Notes: generated by a model from the letters alone, not told the origin. 64,000 bases of DNA from Methanobacterium petrolearium (GCF_017873625.1 NZ_JAGGKL010000004.1:1-64000); one strand, 5' to 3'. Shown: positions 31,537 through 42,666, numbered from the stretch's first letter. Translations and numbers: made by a program.

Positions 31537-33354
31537 ATGTCTGCTGTTGATAACATTACTAACCTTTCCAAGTACCTGGTGACCATTCCCCCTAGTAAAT
31601 TTTCGGTTCTAACCATGATCTTCCTTAGCTTTGCCACTGGAGCCATAGCAGGATATTTAGAACCACAAGTCTCCCTATTCGATAGCATTGTATATGGTGG
31701 ATCTGCAGGTTTTCTGATCTTTGGAATAACATCCATTATGGACGGTGCAATAACCCAACCCTTAATTAACAGCATGGAAGGTCGACGTTACATGAAAATG
31801 AAACATTCCATGTTCATCTCCCTGATAACCATGGTATTAGTGGCTATGGTATATGTTATAGGCAGCCTGATCTCAACTTTTACTGTTTACAGTTACATCA
31901 TTGATGCACTGATACTGGGATGTGCCCTGGCCTTTGGTCTGCGAACCTTCATCATCTGGGGAACCTCTAACATTGGTGCCGTGCGATCCATTTTAGTATC
32001 AACCATTCAACCAATCCTTATATTAAGTATGGTGGTGGTTTTAGTCTTTTTAACCAGCATCAGCACGAACATTGGCCCTTTCAGCATCATAATAGTGGCA
32101 TTGAAAGGGATCGTAGCAGGATTAATAATAATCATTGCTATCTACTCTTTTATACTGGTAATTGAATCACCCATCCGCCGAAACCTGGGGGTTGGTGGTC
32201 TGGAACTTTTATCATTGTTTATAGCACAATACTCCGAAGGTTCCAAGGCCATGGAAAAACTCTTTGAAGATATGGGTGAACCAATCGACACCCTGGTGGG
32301 TTTGGTTAGTTTCAAGGGAAAAAATGGTATTAAGGGACTTTTCATATCTCCCTGCGTACATCCTGGTCCGGTGGGGACCATTGGAGGAGGTAACATGCCA
32401 ACACAGTTAGCAAATAGTTTAGAAACTTTTGCAATGGTGAGTCACGGGCCATCAACCCACGACTTCAACCCAGTTAGCTCCAGAGAAATCTGCAAAATAA
32501 AAAAAGTAATCGAAAATGCCCTGAACGAAATGGAATATTCAAAAAAAGCCAGTCCTTTTATCAGAGTAGGGAGTGAAGATGCTAAACTAGGTGTCCAGTA
32601 CTTTGGAGATGATTTACTAATTTTGGCCACATTTGCACCCATGGGATTCGACGATATCGACTTTGGGGTGGGTTTATCCCTAATCAAAGCAGCCCAGGGT
32701 CATACCAAAGCAGAAAATGTGGTATTGGTGGACTGCCACAACTCATTTAAAGGAGAATCCGGACGTGTGCTACCTGGAAATCCAGAAGTATTCCAGCTTT
32801 TAGATGCAATCGAAAAACTCGAGAAAACTGAAGAAAAAGAGTTTAAGATGGGATGTGCCAGTGACCCCATTCCAGAACTGGAAAAAAATAGTGGTGTTGG
32901 TCAAAGCGGAGTCAAAGTAATGGTTTTAGATGTTAATGGGCAGAAAACTGCTTACATTCTTATGGATGCCAACAACATGGTCATTGGATTCCGGGATGAA
33001 ATATTAGATGCAGTACAAAAAACAGGAGTAGATTGTGCTGAAGTTATGACCACCGACACCCACTTTGTCAACACACTTTCCGGGGGCCATAATCCCCTGG
33101 GAACAAAAGAACGCGATCTGATCATCGAAAAAATAACAGAAAGTGTGCAAAATGCTTTAAATGACCTTGAACCAGTGATGGCTGGTGCTAAGATGATGAA
33201 AGTATCAAATATTAACACCCTTGGTCCCACCCACGCCACTGAACTGGTAACCACCATCAGCTCCATAGTTGCAGTGAGCAGGATCGTTGCCCCCCTGATT
33301 TTTGTGCTGGCACTGATCTTTGTCTTTATCTGGATATTCTACTGGACATTCTAA
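31537..33354 (+). CDS. DUF2070 family membrane protein
   Basis: Archaeal protein of unknown function. The first ~210 residues form about six to seven membrane helices; the middle ~380 residues are soluble, and one last helix (LIFVLALIFVFIWIFYW) ends the 605-residue chain. The soluble domain holds His/Asp/Gly-rich sites that look catalytic: SPCVHPGPVGTIGGGNMP, SHGPSTHDFNP, DCHNSFKGESG, and TTDTHFVNTLSGGHNPLG. A metal-dependent hydrolase acting at the membrane is my inference only. AGAGGTGA ribosome binding site. Confidence 0.88.
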   Translation: MSAVDNITNLSKYLVTIPPSKFSVLTMIFLSFATGAIAGYLEPQVSLFDSIVYGGSAGFLIFGITSIMDGAITQPLINSMEGRRYMKMKHSMFISLITMVLVAMVYVIGSLISTFTVYSYIIDALILGCALAFGLRTFIIWGTSNIGAVRSILVSTIQPILILSMVVVLVFLTSISTNIGPFSIIIVALKGIVAGLIIIIAIYSFILVIESPIRRNLGVGGLELLSLFIAQYSEGSKAMEKLFEDMGEPIDTLVGLVSFKGKNGIKGLFISPCVHPGPVGTIGGGNMPTQLANSLETFAMVSHGPSTHDFNPVSSREICKIKKVIENALNEMEYSKKASPFIRVGSEDAKLGVQYFGDDLLILATFAPMGFDDIDFGVGLSLIKAAQGHTKAENVVLVDCHNSFKGESGRVLPGNPEVFQLLDAIEKLEKTEEKEFKMGCASDPIPELEKNSGVGQSGVKVMVLDVNGQKTAYILMDANNMVIGFRDEILDAVQKTGVDCAEVMTTDTHFVNTLSGGHNPLGTKERDLIIEKITESVQNALNDLEPVMAGAKMMKVSNINTLGPTHATELVTTISSIVAVSRIVAPLIFVLALIFVFIWIFYWTF

Positions 33355-33517
33355 TATGATTCTACTGGACATTCAATTAATATAAAAAACCATAATATAA
33401 CAATAAGAAGATGATAAAATATTGGAAAGAAATTAAGTTTAAAAAAGAAAAAAAGTTTTTAAATTAAAGATATTTGAAAAATATTTTGAAATAAATGGTT
33501 TGGGGTTTTAAACAAAA

Positions 33518-33796
33518 TTAGATGTTATAGAGAATTACCCATACCACTACCCATAAAAAGAAGAATGGTACAATCCCGCTCCATAACCAGCCTTTAAATC
33601 CTCCCACTTCTTCCTTGCCAAAGATCCGTTCGGATATTTGACCACCTATATAAAGGATGATCAATCCTGCCAGGACTGCGAGAGCTTCATTTTTACCCAG
33701 ACCTGGAATACCGCCTGTTGAAAGTAAAGCTGATATGTAACCGGCAACAATGGCTAGTGCAGCGTGTATACTTGTAACTTTAACTTCTATTTCCAT
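33518..33796 (-). CDS. Small three-helix membrane protein, possibly EMC6-like
   Basis: 92 residues with three hydrophobic segments (HAALAIVAGYISALLSTG, ALAVLAGLIILYIGGQ, WSGIVPFFFLWVVVWVILY) and a short loop with RIFGKEE. Size and layout match the EMC6-like small archaeal membrane proteins thought to help insertion of membrane proteins, but I cannot confirm the family from sequence alone. GGAGGAAAACT precedes the ATG. It is divergent from the RqcH gene, sharing a 60-bp promoter spacer. Confidence 0.7.
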   Translation of the reverse strand: MEIEVKVTSIHAALAIVAGYISALLSTGGIPGLGKNEALAVLAGLIILYIGGQISERIFGKEEVGGFKGWLWSGIVPFFFLWVVVWVILYNI

Positions 33797-33856
33797 AGTT
33801 TTCCTCCATTTTACATATTTAGTTATTAATCATATAATATAAGTAAGGTGTTTTCC

Positions 33857-35872
<2,016 letters not shown>

Positions 35873-35973
35873 AATAACGGCAAAAAAATAAAATAAGAAG
35901 GAAATAAAAAAAGGATGTATTGAGAAAAAATTGTTAATTAAGACCTTATTTAGTTAAGACCACACAATTATTA

Positions 35974-36276
35974 TTAAGACCTTCTTTTATCCTTATTCTT
36001 CTTTTTAAGAATATAATTAATGTCAATAAGGTATTTCCCTTCCTCATCAGAGACTATTACTGATTCATCAGCCATTATAGATTCTAGGTTCAGTTCATAA
36101 ACTCCCTGTTCATGGACCAGGATTGTCTCAACAGAATTGCCTTTGCTTTCTTTGATCTCTTTTACTTTTCCATCTTGATGGAATTCAAAGAATTTACTGC
36201 CACAGTTAGGGCAGCCCTTGAGTAAAAGGTCTTCTGAATCCTGGAATTCATGACCACACTTAATACATCGATGCAT
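35974..36276 (-). CDS. arvC: OapC/ArvC-family zinc-ribbon protein
   Basis: Third gene of the vesiculation-GTPase operon. From the ATG at 36276 the product starts MHRCIKCGHEFQDSEDLLLKGCPNCGSKFFEF, a COG3364 zinc ribbon with two CxxC pairs. A beta-rich middle (VETILVHEQGVYELNLESI) and a basic tail KKKNKDKRRS follow. GTG 36285 is an alternative start. It overlaps the DUF2073 gene by 17 bp, so translation is coupled. Role: partner of the GTPase ArvA, as shown for haloarchaeal counterparts; here by homology and context. Confidence 0.82.
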   Translation of the reverse strand: MHRCIKCGHEFQDSEDLLLKGCPNCGSKFFEFHQDGKVKEIKESKGNSVETILVHEQGVYELNLESIMADESVIVSDEEGKYLIDINYILKKKNKDKRRS

Positions 36277-36640
36277 CACTATCACCGAGGCTTGCTACCA
36301 TTGATAGGAAGTTCGATTTCCTTTTCACCTGTTTCATGATGTTTGCAGGTCCAATTATGGTTATACCCACAGTTTTCTTCTTTGAAAGGCCGAAGAATGA
36401 GGTTTCATCCTTTTCCAGGGTGTAGATATCTATGCCCACAAAGTTTTCCACATCGATTTCACGCATGGTGGTTTCAATGAGCTCTGCTTCTTCTTCAGGC
36501 TCCAAACCACCCTCTATTACCAGAACTTCGCCTTTTTTCACTTTTTCCACGATCATGAATATTTTTTCAATACTGCTTTGATCTTTAAGGGCATCATATG
36601 AAATGAAATCCATCTTCAGAATGTTTGTATCTTCATCCAT
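36260..36640 (-). CDS. arvB: DUF2073 protein (OapB/ArvB)
   Basis: Middle gene of the operon with the Era-like GTPase and zinc ribbon. Recognised by KMDFISYDALKDQSSIEKIFMIVEKVKKGEVLVIEGGLEPEEEAELIETTM and the C-terminal TVGITIIGPANIMKQVKRKSNFLSMV, the DUF2073 pattern. A mobile segment with SFFGLSKKK separates two halves. ATG 36640 has GGGGTGAT in front; GTG 36649 is less likely. Thought to cooperate with the GTPase ArvA in extracellular vesicle formation in Euryarchaeota. Soluble, no membrane segment. Confidence 0.85.
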   Translation of the reverse strand: MDEDTNILKMDFISYDALKDQSSIEKIFMIVEKVKKGEVLVIEGGLEPEEEAELIETTMREIDVENFVGIDIYTLEKDETSFFGLSKKKTVGITIIGPANIMKQVKRKSNFLSMVASLGDSDASMY

Positions 36641-36652
36641 GAAAATCACCCC

Positions 36653-37300
36653 TTAGTTGAACTTCTCCACCATTGCCTGGTAGAGTTCATCAATGTTGTC
36701 TCCATTGAGGGCGGATATTCCCACCACTTTATGCTGGGGAAACACAGATAGAATTCTTCCTGTGTTTGATTCAGGCAGATCCACCTTATTGGCCACCACC
36801 ACAAAGGGTATGTTACGTGCCTCTAAATTCCCAATTATGGTTATGTTGGCCTGGGTTAAAGGGTCTTTAGTTGAGTCCACAACTAAAAGAACACCAGTAA
36901 CATCATCCAACCATTTAATAGCTTCTATTATGCCTTTAGTGGCTTCTTTTGCTCTTTCTTTGGCTTCTTCCTTGGATAAACCATACTCTAGGAAATTTTT
37001 ATAATCAATTTTGGTGGCTATTCCGGGGGTGTCAATGATATCAAAGTCCAGTTCAACCCCATCATAGTTAAGGGAAACTCTTTCCTGCCGATAAACTTTT
37101 CGGGTTTCGTGAGGAATTTCTGAAACAAGTCCCAGGGATTTTCCTATCCAATCCTTGGTCATCCGGTTCGCCAGGGTTGTTTTTCCTGAGTTTGGATGTC
37201 CATAGAATCCTATTTTAAGTTTTTTTTCCTTTCCAATTAGTTTGTTAAAAATGTCTCTGAAAAATTTTTTTCTGAAAATTCTTTGCATGATATCAACCAT
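36653..37300 (-). CDS. arvA: Era-like small GTPase (OapA/ArvA)
   Basis: P-loop GTPase, 215 residues. G1 GHPNSGKTTLANR near residue 34, G3 DTPG near 90, G4 VANKVDLP, and G5 ISAL near the C-terminus; a basic, hydrophobic N-terminus (QRIFRKKFFRDIFNKLIGKEKK) may contact membrane. Between G3 and G4 there is TTKGIIEAIKWLDDVTG-like helical sequence. Followed by arvB (12 bp) and arvC; this three-gene order is conserved in Euryarchaeota, where the GTPase drives extracellular vesicle budding in haloarchaea. The vesicle role in methanogens is inferred. Confidence 0.87.
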   Translation of the reverse strand: MVDIMQRIFRKKFFRDIFNKLIGKEKKLKIGFYGHPNSGKTTLANRMTKDWIGKSLGLVSEIPHETRKVYRQERVSLNYDGVELDFDIIDTPGIATKIDYKNFLEYGLSKEEAKERAKEATKGIIEAIKWLDDVTGVLLVVDSTKDPLTQANITIIGNLEARNIPFVVVANKVDLPESNTGRILSVFPQHKVVGISALNGDNIDELYQAMVEKFN

Positions 37301-37368
37301 TTAATCACTCTTGTAGGTGGCAAATAAACAAATCTTGCGTAACATTCTGATATTCGTAAAGTAATCTC

Positions 37369-37484
37369 GTGTGAAATTTTGATATAAATAAACTTATCTG
37401 GTGTACACCTAATAGGAATTATTTATTGTGTGCAAATTCTAATATAAATAAACTATCATGTGTGTATTCTAATATAATAAATTA
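37369..37484. repeat. Degenerate intergenic repeats upstream of arvA
   Basis: Three imperfect copies of a pattern like GTGTG-AATTCTAATATAAATAAACT at about 37369-37399, 37428-37460 and 37460-37484. They lie in the spacer that also holds the arvA promoter. They may be decayed tandem duplications without function. Confidence 0.4.
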
Positions 37485-37557
37485 ATGACTGATGTATTAT
37501 GGAAAATGAACTAATTCCTGCAGAAGTTTAAAAAGAATAGGTAATAATGTGGTGGTT

Positions 37558-38250
37558 TTATTCTTGGTATGTTTCACCAGGTTTGAGTATGGTTACTTCA
37601 GTATCGGTGGATAGTTCAACTAATTCTTTGAATCTTTCCGGATTTTGTTCTATCACTGGGAAAGTGTTATAATGCATGGGTATTATGATTTCTGGTTTTA
37701 TCCAACTGGCAGCTATGGATGCCTCCGTGATTCCCATGGTAAAACGATCCCCAATGGGGAGTAATGCGATTTGGGGTCTGTAAATATTTTTTACAACCTT
37801 TTCCATATCACCAAAAATACTGGTGTCTCCGGCATGGTAAATCCTCCTACCATTTTCAAGTTGCAGTATAAAGCCGCAAGAGCTACCACCAGGACCTATT
37901 CCTTCAATGAAGTCCATATCTGAAGAATGAATGGCGTTTACCATGGAAACTGTTATTCCTTCCACAGTAACGGTTCCCCCCATGTTCATACCTATGGTGT
38001 CTAAGTCCTGTTGAGCAAGATATACAGAATGTTCATGGTTACATATAACAGTTGCATCATTTACTTCAGCTAATTCCACTGTGTCCCCAAAATGGTCTTT
38101 ATGTCCATGTGTAACGCAGATAATGTCTGCTTTTAGATCTTCTATTTCCACTGGACAGGCAGGGTTATCCCTAATAAAAGGATCAATTAAAATTTCAGTA
38201 TTGGGAGTGGATATGGAAAATGCAGAATGTCCCAGCCACCTGATCTTCAT
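37558..38250 (-). CDS. UPF0173 metal-dependent hydrolase (metallo-beta-lactamase fold)
   Basis: Di-zinc hydrolase fold, 230 residues, substrate unknown. Starts MKIRWLGHSAFSI; metal ligands in VTHGHKDHFGD (HxHxDH) near residue 50, HAGDTS near 140-145 and the late histidine in IPMHYNTFP. Start ATG overlaps the stop of the upstream membrane protein gene (ATGA), so the two are translationally coupled, which hints at a common process. Confidence 0.88.
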   Translation of the reverse strand: MKIRWLGHSAFSISTPNTEILIDPFIRDNPACPVEIEDLKADIICVTHGHKDHFGDTVELAEVNDATVICNHEHSVYLAQQDLDTIGMNMGGTVTVEGITVSMVNAIHSSDMDFIEGIGPGGSSCGFILQLENGRRIYHAGDTSIFGDMEKVVKNIYRPQIALLPIGDRFTMGITEASIAASWIKPEIIIPMHYNTFPVIEQNPERFKELVELSTDTEVTILKPGETYQE

Positions 38251-39560
38251 TTTCTTATCTCCAGGTCAATATCTTGTGAAATGGTCCATGCATCTTCAAA
38301 CATTCTTTCGATTTCCATAATCGATTTTTTATCCTTGTAGATTACTCCCACTTCATAACTTTCATAAATAGGGTCTGTGGATATGATAAGGCCATTGGCA
38401 TCATCAGCCACTACCGCTACGGTGTGTACATGGGGCATTGTTCTTATATCGACATTTTTCTCCTGAAGCAGTTTTATCAGCTCCACTGAGGCATCGTCAT
38501 CTAAACTAGCTTCCTGGATGATCATACGGCTTTTGGTGTCCATGAATTTTTTAAGTATGCCCACGTCAATGTTACGCACCCAAGGATACATCATCAATAA
38601 ATGATTCTCCGCAGTTATGATGGTGTCTTTCATGGCTTCCTGAACGTCTTGAGCCTCAAAAGACCATATTATGCTGGGTTCTTGTGAGTCTGTTTTCAAT
38701 TTATCAATTGTTCCCTTAAAAGAGTCTAAACGTTCATCGATTATGCTTTCAATGTCTTTAGCATTCTCAATGTAGTTTTCTTTTAGTTTGTCCAGCCTAT
38801 TTTTAACGAACTGATCATCCCTTCCTGGGCGGGTTTGTAGTTCTTTCAAACGTTCTTTATCCGCAGTTTCCAACACAGATTTAGGGGCAGGAGGTTTAAT
38901 TTTTTCTTCAGTAGGTTTTACTGGTTTTTTAACTGGTTCGGGGGTTTTTATAGGCTCTATTTTTTTACCAGCAAATTTTGCTGGGTTTTTATCTTTTTCC
39001 TCTTTTTTTACTGGGGAGATTTTTTTAGGGGTTACCTTTTTTTTACTGGCAACATCTGGAGGTGTAGAAGTTGATTTTGTAGTGTCAGCCTTTGGTTTTG
39101 CTTGCGGGGTGATGGTTTTCGGAGTTACGGCTGCTTTTTTAGGTTTTTCAACCTTTTTAGGTTCTGTTTTGTCTTTTTTAATGGTTGGTGTGATGGTTTT
39201 TGAAGGTCCGAATTTTGGTTGTTCATCGGCCTTCCGTTTAGGTTTAATTACCTTAGATTTAGACTCATCACGAGAGATTGAAGGCTTTTTTTCTTTAGGT
39301 GCTACTTTAATCGGTTTGGTTATTTTAGTAGCGGATGGTTTGGGAGATACTATCTTTTTAGGTTTTGAAGTTGCCCCCCTTGATAAATCTATTTTGCTAC
39401 CAAAGAATATAAGTAAAATTAGTCCAAATACTGCTGCTATTAGGCCTACAAAGAATGCTATAGGGTTTGGTGGAATTTTTAAACCAAGATACATGAAATA
39501 CAATCCGCCGATAATCAAGAGAGCCCCAAAAACGCTGACAATTAAATTGATCATCCTCAT
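38247..39560 (-). CDS. Membrane protein with Lys/Pro-rich linker and C-terminal PLD/TrmB-like domain
   Basis: 437 residues in three parts: two membrane helices at the N-terminus (IVSVFGALLIIGGLYFMYLG and FFVGLIAAVFGLILLIFFG), a very long low-complexity linker of Lys, Pro, Thr repeats at about residues 58-225, and a folded C-terminal domain. That domain begins with a coiled coil (DRLKENYIENAKDIESIIDERLDSF-like) and ends with IITAENHLLMMYPW...HVHTVAVVADDANGLIIS...EVGVIY, which looks like the PLD-like effector domain of TrmB regulators but lacks their HTH. Coupled to a UPF0173 hydrolase. Function unknown. Confidence 0.72.
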   Translation of the reverse strand: MRMINLIVSVFGALLIIGGLYFMYLGLKIPPNPIAFFVGLIAAVFGLILLIFFGSKIDLSRGATSKPKKIVSPKPSATKITKPIKVAPKEKKPSISRDESKSKVIKPKRKADEQPKFGPSKTITPTIKKDKTEPKKVEKPKKAAVTPKTITPQAKPKADTTKSTSTPPDVASKKKVTPKKISPVKKEEKDKNPAKFAGKKIEPIKTPEPVKKPVKPTEEKIKPPAPKSVLETADKERLKELQTRPGRDDQFVKNRLDKLKENYIENAKDIESIIDERLDSFKGTIDKLKTDSQEPSIIWSFEAQDVQEAMKDTIITAENHLLMMYPWVRNIDVGILKKFMDTKSRMIIQEASLDDDASVELIKLLQEKNVDIRTMPHVHTVAVVADDANGLIISTDPIYESYEVGVIYKDKKSIMEIERMFEDAWTISQDIDLEIRK

Positions 39561-39910
39561 ACCTCCTAGCCTTATTATGTTAGGGATTATTTATAAATTA
39601 TTAGTTTCATCACACACCATTATTATCATTCTTCTAGTTTAACTCTTAAAAAATTGAATCTATAAATAAAATAGGGTCTTATCAATTATTAATATTTTCC
39701 GGATAATCATTCCAAAACCTGGTATTTTTCGAAAAATTTAGGGTAATATCAACCTATTTTCAGGATTTCTATTGTAAGGATTTGTATGATAATTTTTTAT
39801 AGTTATTGCTAATCACTGCACCTGATATGTCTTCCTATGTTGACTTATCCCCTTGATTTAGACTATCAACCTTTGAATTATAATTCCTAGTAATTCAATC
39901 TCAATCAAGA
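39561..39910. other. Intergenic region
   Basis: 350 bp, AT-rich. It holds the minus-strand promoter of the PLD-like membrane protein (TATA-like TTTATAAAT near 39589-39598). Nothing else was recognised. Confidence 0.4.
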
Positions 39911-41062
39911 TTATTCATTTGTATACATGCAGTCATGTATGATTTTGACGGCATTTTGTGTACCATTGTACTGGGAAAACATTTTCTGTGTTTTTAATGT
40001 TCCTTCCTTTAAATCTTCATTTTTCAGTAGATGATTTATACCATCAACCAATCGGCTAGAACTTATATTCTCCATGTTCTCAACATGGGCTATTCCATAA
40101 TTTTTCATTTTCATGGCATTTTTTAGTTGTTCAGGATGGTTTTGGATTGGAACCATTATACTGGGAATGCCTAATGATGCGATTTCCATGGAGGTGGTAT
40201 GTCCAGCTAGGCTTACCACCAGATCTGAAAGTTTCATCCATTCCATAATATCTTCCAGGTAGCTCTTAAAAATAATATTGGAAGAAGATATTTCTTGATC
40301 TAATTCTATTTGGGGTCCGGTGACCAGAATTAACCTATCACATTCCAGATCTGGTGCTGATTGGCATACCAGATTTAAAAGTTTGTTTCCAAATTCTGAT
40401 CCCCCTACTGTGACCATTACGATTTTTTCTGACTTTCCAAATCCAAATCTTTTGCGGAGCTTTTCTTTACTATCCATCTTCTTGGTATCCATTTTTAGGA
40501 TAGGCCCTGTATAATGAACTTTATCACGAATTTGTGGTGGAATATCCCAGGAATTCTTGATATCCGGGATGATAATGGACTGGCACAATCGAGAAACATC
40601 TTTTATGAAACGTTGCAAACCATTCTCCAGGTACTCCATGGTCTTGTCATTTGGGTAAGCATCTTTAATATCCGGGGAAATGTCATTGCTGATCAGTACG
40701 CAGGGTATTCCCAATACTTTGCAGGTGATGGGTACAGAGTAATGGGAGTCAGAAACAACTACGTCTGGTTTGAATTCCTTGATTATGCGGGATTCATGGT
40801 ATATGCTTTTTAAAAAAATGTAAGGTGCATCTATGGACTTTTTAGCTGTGTATTTCAGGTTTAATTCACCAGAACTCCCATAAAATTTGATGTTGGGCAG
40901 TTTAACAACATCAAATGTGCTGTACTCATTCAACATCTCGTAACCAGACCCATAACTTGCAAAAAGGACTTCATCCCCGTTTTGGTGAAATTTTTGAGCC
41001 AGAGCTAGTGAACGGGATGTGTGACCCATCCCAATACCGCAAGGAATTATTAACACTCTCAT
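39911..41062 (-). CDS. MurG-like glycosyltransferase (MJ1255 family)
   Basis: GT-B glycosyltransferase related to UDP-GlcNAc transferases, 383 residues. N-terminal PCGIGMGHTSRSLALAQKF (acceptor loop), the FKPDVVVSDSHYSV segment, and the C-terminal donor-binding part VTVGGSEFGNKLL...LVVSLAGHTTSMEIASLGIPSIMVPIQNHPEQ. Soluble or peripheral membrane. Position at the left border of the surface region suggests a part in pseudomurein, glycan or glycolipid synthesis; the donor and acceptor are not known. Confidence 0.83.
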   Translation of the reverse strand: MRVLIIPCGIGMGHTSRSLALAQKFHQNGDEVLFASYGSGYEMLNEYSTFDVVKLPNIKFYGSSGELNLKYTAKKSIDAPYIFLKSIYHESRIIKEFKPDVVVSDSHYSVPITCKVLGIPCVLISNDISPDIKDAYPNDKTMEYLENGLQRFIKDVSRLCQSIIIPDIKNSWDIPPQIRDKVHYTGPILKMDTKKMDSKEKLRKRFGFGKSEKIVMVTVGGSEFGNKLLNLVCQSAPDLECDRLILVTGPQIELDQEISSSNIIFKSYLEDIMEWMKLSDLVVSLAGHTTSMEIASLGIPSIMVPIQNHPEQLKNAMKMKNYGIAHVENMENISSSRLVDGINHLLKNEDLKEGTLKTQKMFSQYNGTQNAVKIIHDCMYTNE

Positions 41063-41375
41063 TTAAGCCACTTCTACCTCAACACTCTATTTTTTTAATC
41101 AAGAAACTATTATTGTCTATTTTTTTTAATGAAATTTTAAAGGAATATTCCCTTGTTTTATACAATATACCCGTTAACTATTGCCATGTAAACTAGATAA
41201 ATTTTTAGAATCAATTGTGTTTTAAAATTTATTAGAATTAAATATGTTTAAAATATCACTATAAAAATCCAAAAAACAAGAAATATAAACTGTACCTATC
41301 GATGCCCTAATTATTTAATTGGAAGTATAAGATTATACATTTAAAATAATGATATTGTATTATTCCCGTGATGTT
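41063..41375. other. Intergenic region
   Basis: 313 bp of AT-rich spacer; probably contains the promoter of the glycosyltransferase gene on the minus strand. No repeat or RNA was seen. Confidence 0.4.
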
Positions 41376-41939
41376 TTAGTCCTGGGACTCAATAAATGAA
41401 GCAATACTTCTAAACATTTCAAGGGAACCCTGGTTGCCACTTAAACTCCATGCTAATTTATTCCTGAGACTTCTTTTGGGTTCTTCACCCAGGGAATTTA
41501 AGTAGAAAATAGTCTGATTAAAAAGGGAGTCTGTACCACTTTCAAAGCCGGTGTTTTCATCTTTTTGGATTTCATCAATTTTTCTGCGGAAAATTCTTTT
41601 AAGATTCTTGGAAGCCCGATAGACCTCTTCTGGATCGTCACTTTCCATCTGTTTTAAGATGGTTTCTATTTCCACAAAGTCCATTCTGGAAATACCGAAC
41701 ACAATACCCTCTGGTCTTATGGATTGAATCCTTTTAACCCCATCATAGATACTAAAATCATAATCTACAATATAGATCTCTCCTTCACGTAACAATGTCA
41801 TTAAAGATTCATTGAAGGTTTTGTCAGATGTTGCTATTCCTGATCTGGATCTGATAACATCGAGAATATCTTTTTTGGATAATTCATTACCTTCCAGTAC
41901 TTCTACGATCAATTTTTTTAAATTGTAGTTTTTGGGCAT
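41376..41939 (-). CDS. Hypothetical protein with N-terminal HTH-like region, 187 residues
   Basis: Family not recognised. The first ~70 residues look like a winged helix (LKKLIVEVLEGNELSKKDILDVIRSRSG...FNESLMTLLREGEIYIVDYD). The rest is helical, with DDPEEVYRASKNLKRIFRRKIDEI and WSLSGNQGSLEMFRSIASFIES, somewhat HEAT-like. ATG 41939 placed 8 nt after AAAGGATGG; ATG 41951 is an alternative. Divergent from the pilin genes over a 200-bp spacer, so it could regulate them; that is inference. Confidence 0.65.
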   Translation of the reverse strand: MPKNYNLKKLIVEVLEGNELSKKDILDVIRSRSGIATSDKTFNESLMTLLREGEIYIVDYDFSIYDGVKRIQSIRPEGIVFGISRMDFVEIETILKQMESDDPEEVYRASKNLKRIFRRKIDEIQKDENTGFESGTDSLFNQTIFYLNSLGEEPKRSLRNKLAWSLSGNQGSLEMFRSIASFIESQD

Positions 41940-42070
41940 GGTCACAACCATCCTTTAATTGTTATGTGATAATATGCACAAAAGGGTGTATTAAAGATAT
42001 TTGTGTGTGAAACTATAAATTAGATATTATAGATATACGATGTAATGACAATTTTGTCTACAAACAACAA

Positions 42071-42080
42071 TTATATATAT
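42071..42080 (+). promoter_or_regulatory. TATA box of the first pilin gene
   Basis: TTATATATAT about 75 bp before the ATG at 42153, giving an expected leader of about 50 nt that includes a GGGGGA ribosome binding site. Confidence 0.5.
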
Positions 42081-42152
42081 TAGTTGATACAGTAATATTA
42101 TTATTATAATAATATCAATCATAATAATGTTGGAGAGAATCGGGGGAATGTT

Positions 42153-42341
42153 ATGAATTTTGTTAACGATGAAAAAGGACAAGGCGCAGCTGAATATATC
42201 CTATTATTCGGTGGCGTGATCGTGATTGCAATAGCTGCACTACTGATCTACCAATCATATATCAACCAAGCACTAGCACTAAACTCCGAACAAGACATAA
42301 GTGCTGTTCGAGAAAGTGTGCAAAACAAAAGTACGGGTTAA
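42153..42341 (+). CDS. Class III signal peptide pilin (pilin 1)
   Basis: Archaeal type IV-like pilin, 62 residues. The class III signal peptide MNFVNDEKG is followed by the EppA-type processing site G-Q and QGAAEYILLFGGVIVIAIAA, a continuous hydrophobic helix used for pilus assembly. The mature part after the helix is only about 25 residues. It shares nearly the entire processing site and helix with pilin 2; the tails differ. GGGGGAATGTT precedes the ATG. Part of a tandem cluster of three. Confidence 0.88.
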   Translation: MNFVNDEKGQGAAEYILLFGGVIVIAIAALLIYQSYINQALALNSEQDISAVRESVQNKSTG

Positions 42342-42480
42342 ACACTCCCTAAAAATACTACTAATAAGAAAAGATATAAAATTTAAAAACTTACATCAAT
42401 TTCAAAAAACTTATATGCATTACAAAAACATAAATAGAATTAAGTTTGTTAAATAATAAAAAAATGATGGAGGAAAACCT

Positions 42481-42666
42481 ATGAGTTTCTTAAAAGACGA
42501 AAATGGACAAGGCGCAGCTGAATATATTCTATTGTTTGGTGGTGTAATCGTGATTGCAATAGCTGCACTACTGATCTACCAAGCATACTTCCAGAACACC
42601 GATTTCAACAGCGCTGAAGATGTTTCAAGCGTTAGGGAAAGTGTCGCAAATAAATCAAATTATTAA
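42481..42666 (+). CDS. Class III signal peptide pilin (pilin 2)
   Basis: Paralogue of pilin 1, 61 residues. MSFLKDENG precedes the cleavage site and the helix QGAAEYILLFGGVIVIAIAA, identical at protein level to pilin 1 in this part. The short tail ends SVRESVANKSNY and carries an N-K-S sequon (also N-K-S near the end of pilin 1), possible N-glycosylation sites. GGAGG precedes the ATG by 7 nt. A strong terminator hairpin follows the stop. Confidence 0.88.
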   Translation: MSFLKDENGQGAAEYILLFGGVIVIAIAALLIYQAYFQNTDFNSAEDVSSVRESVANKSNY

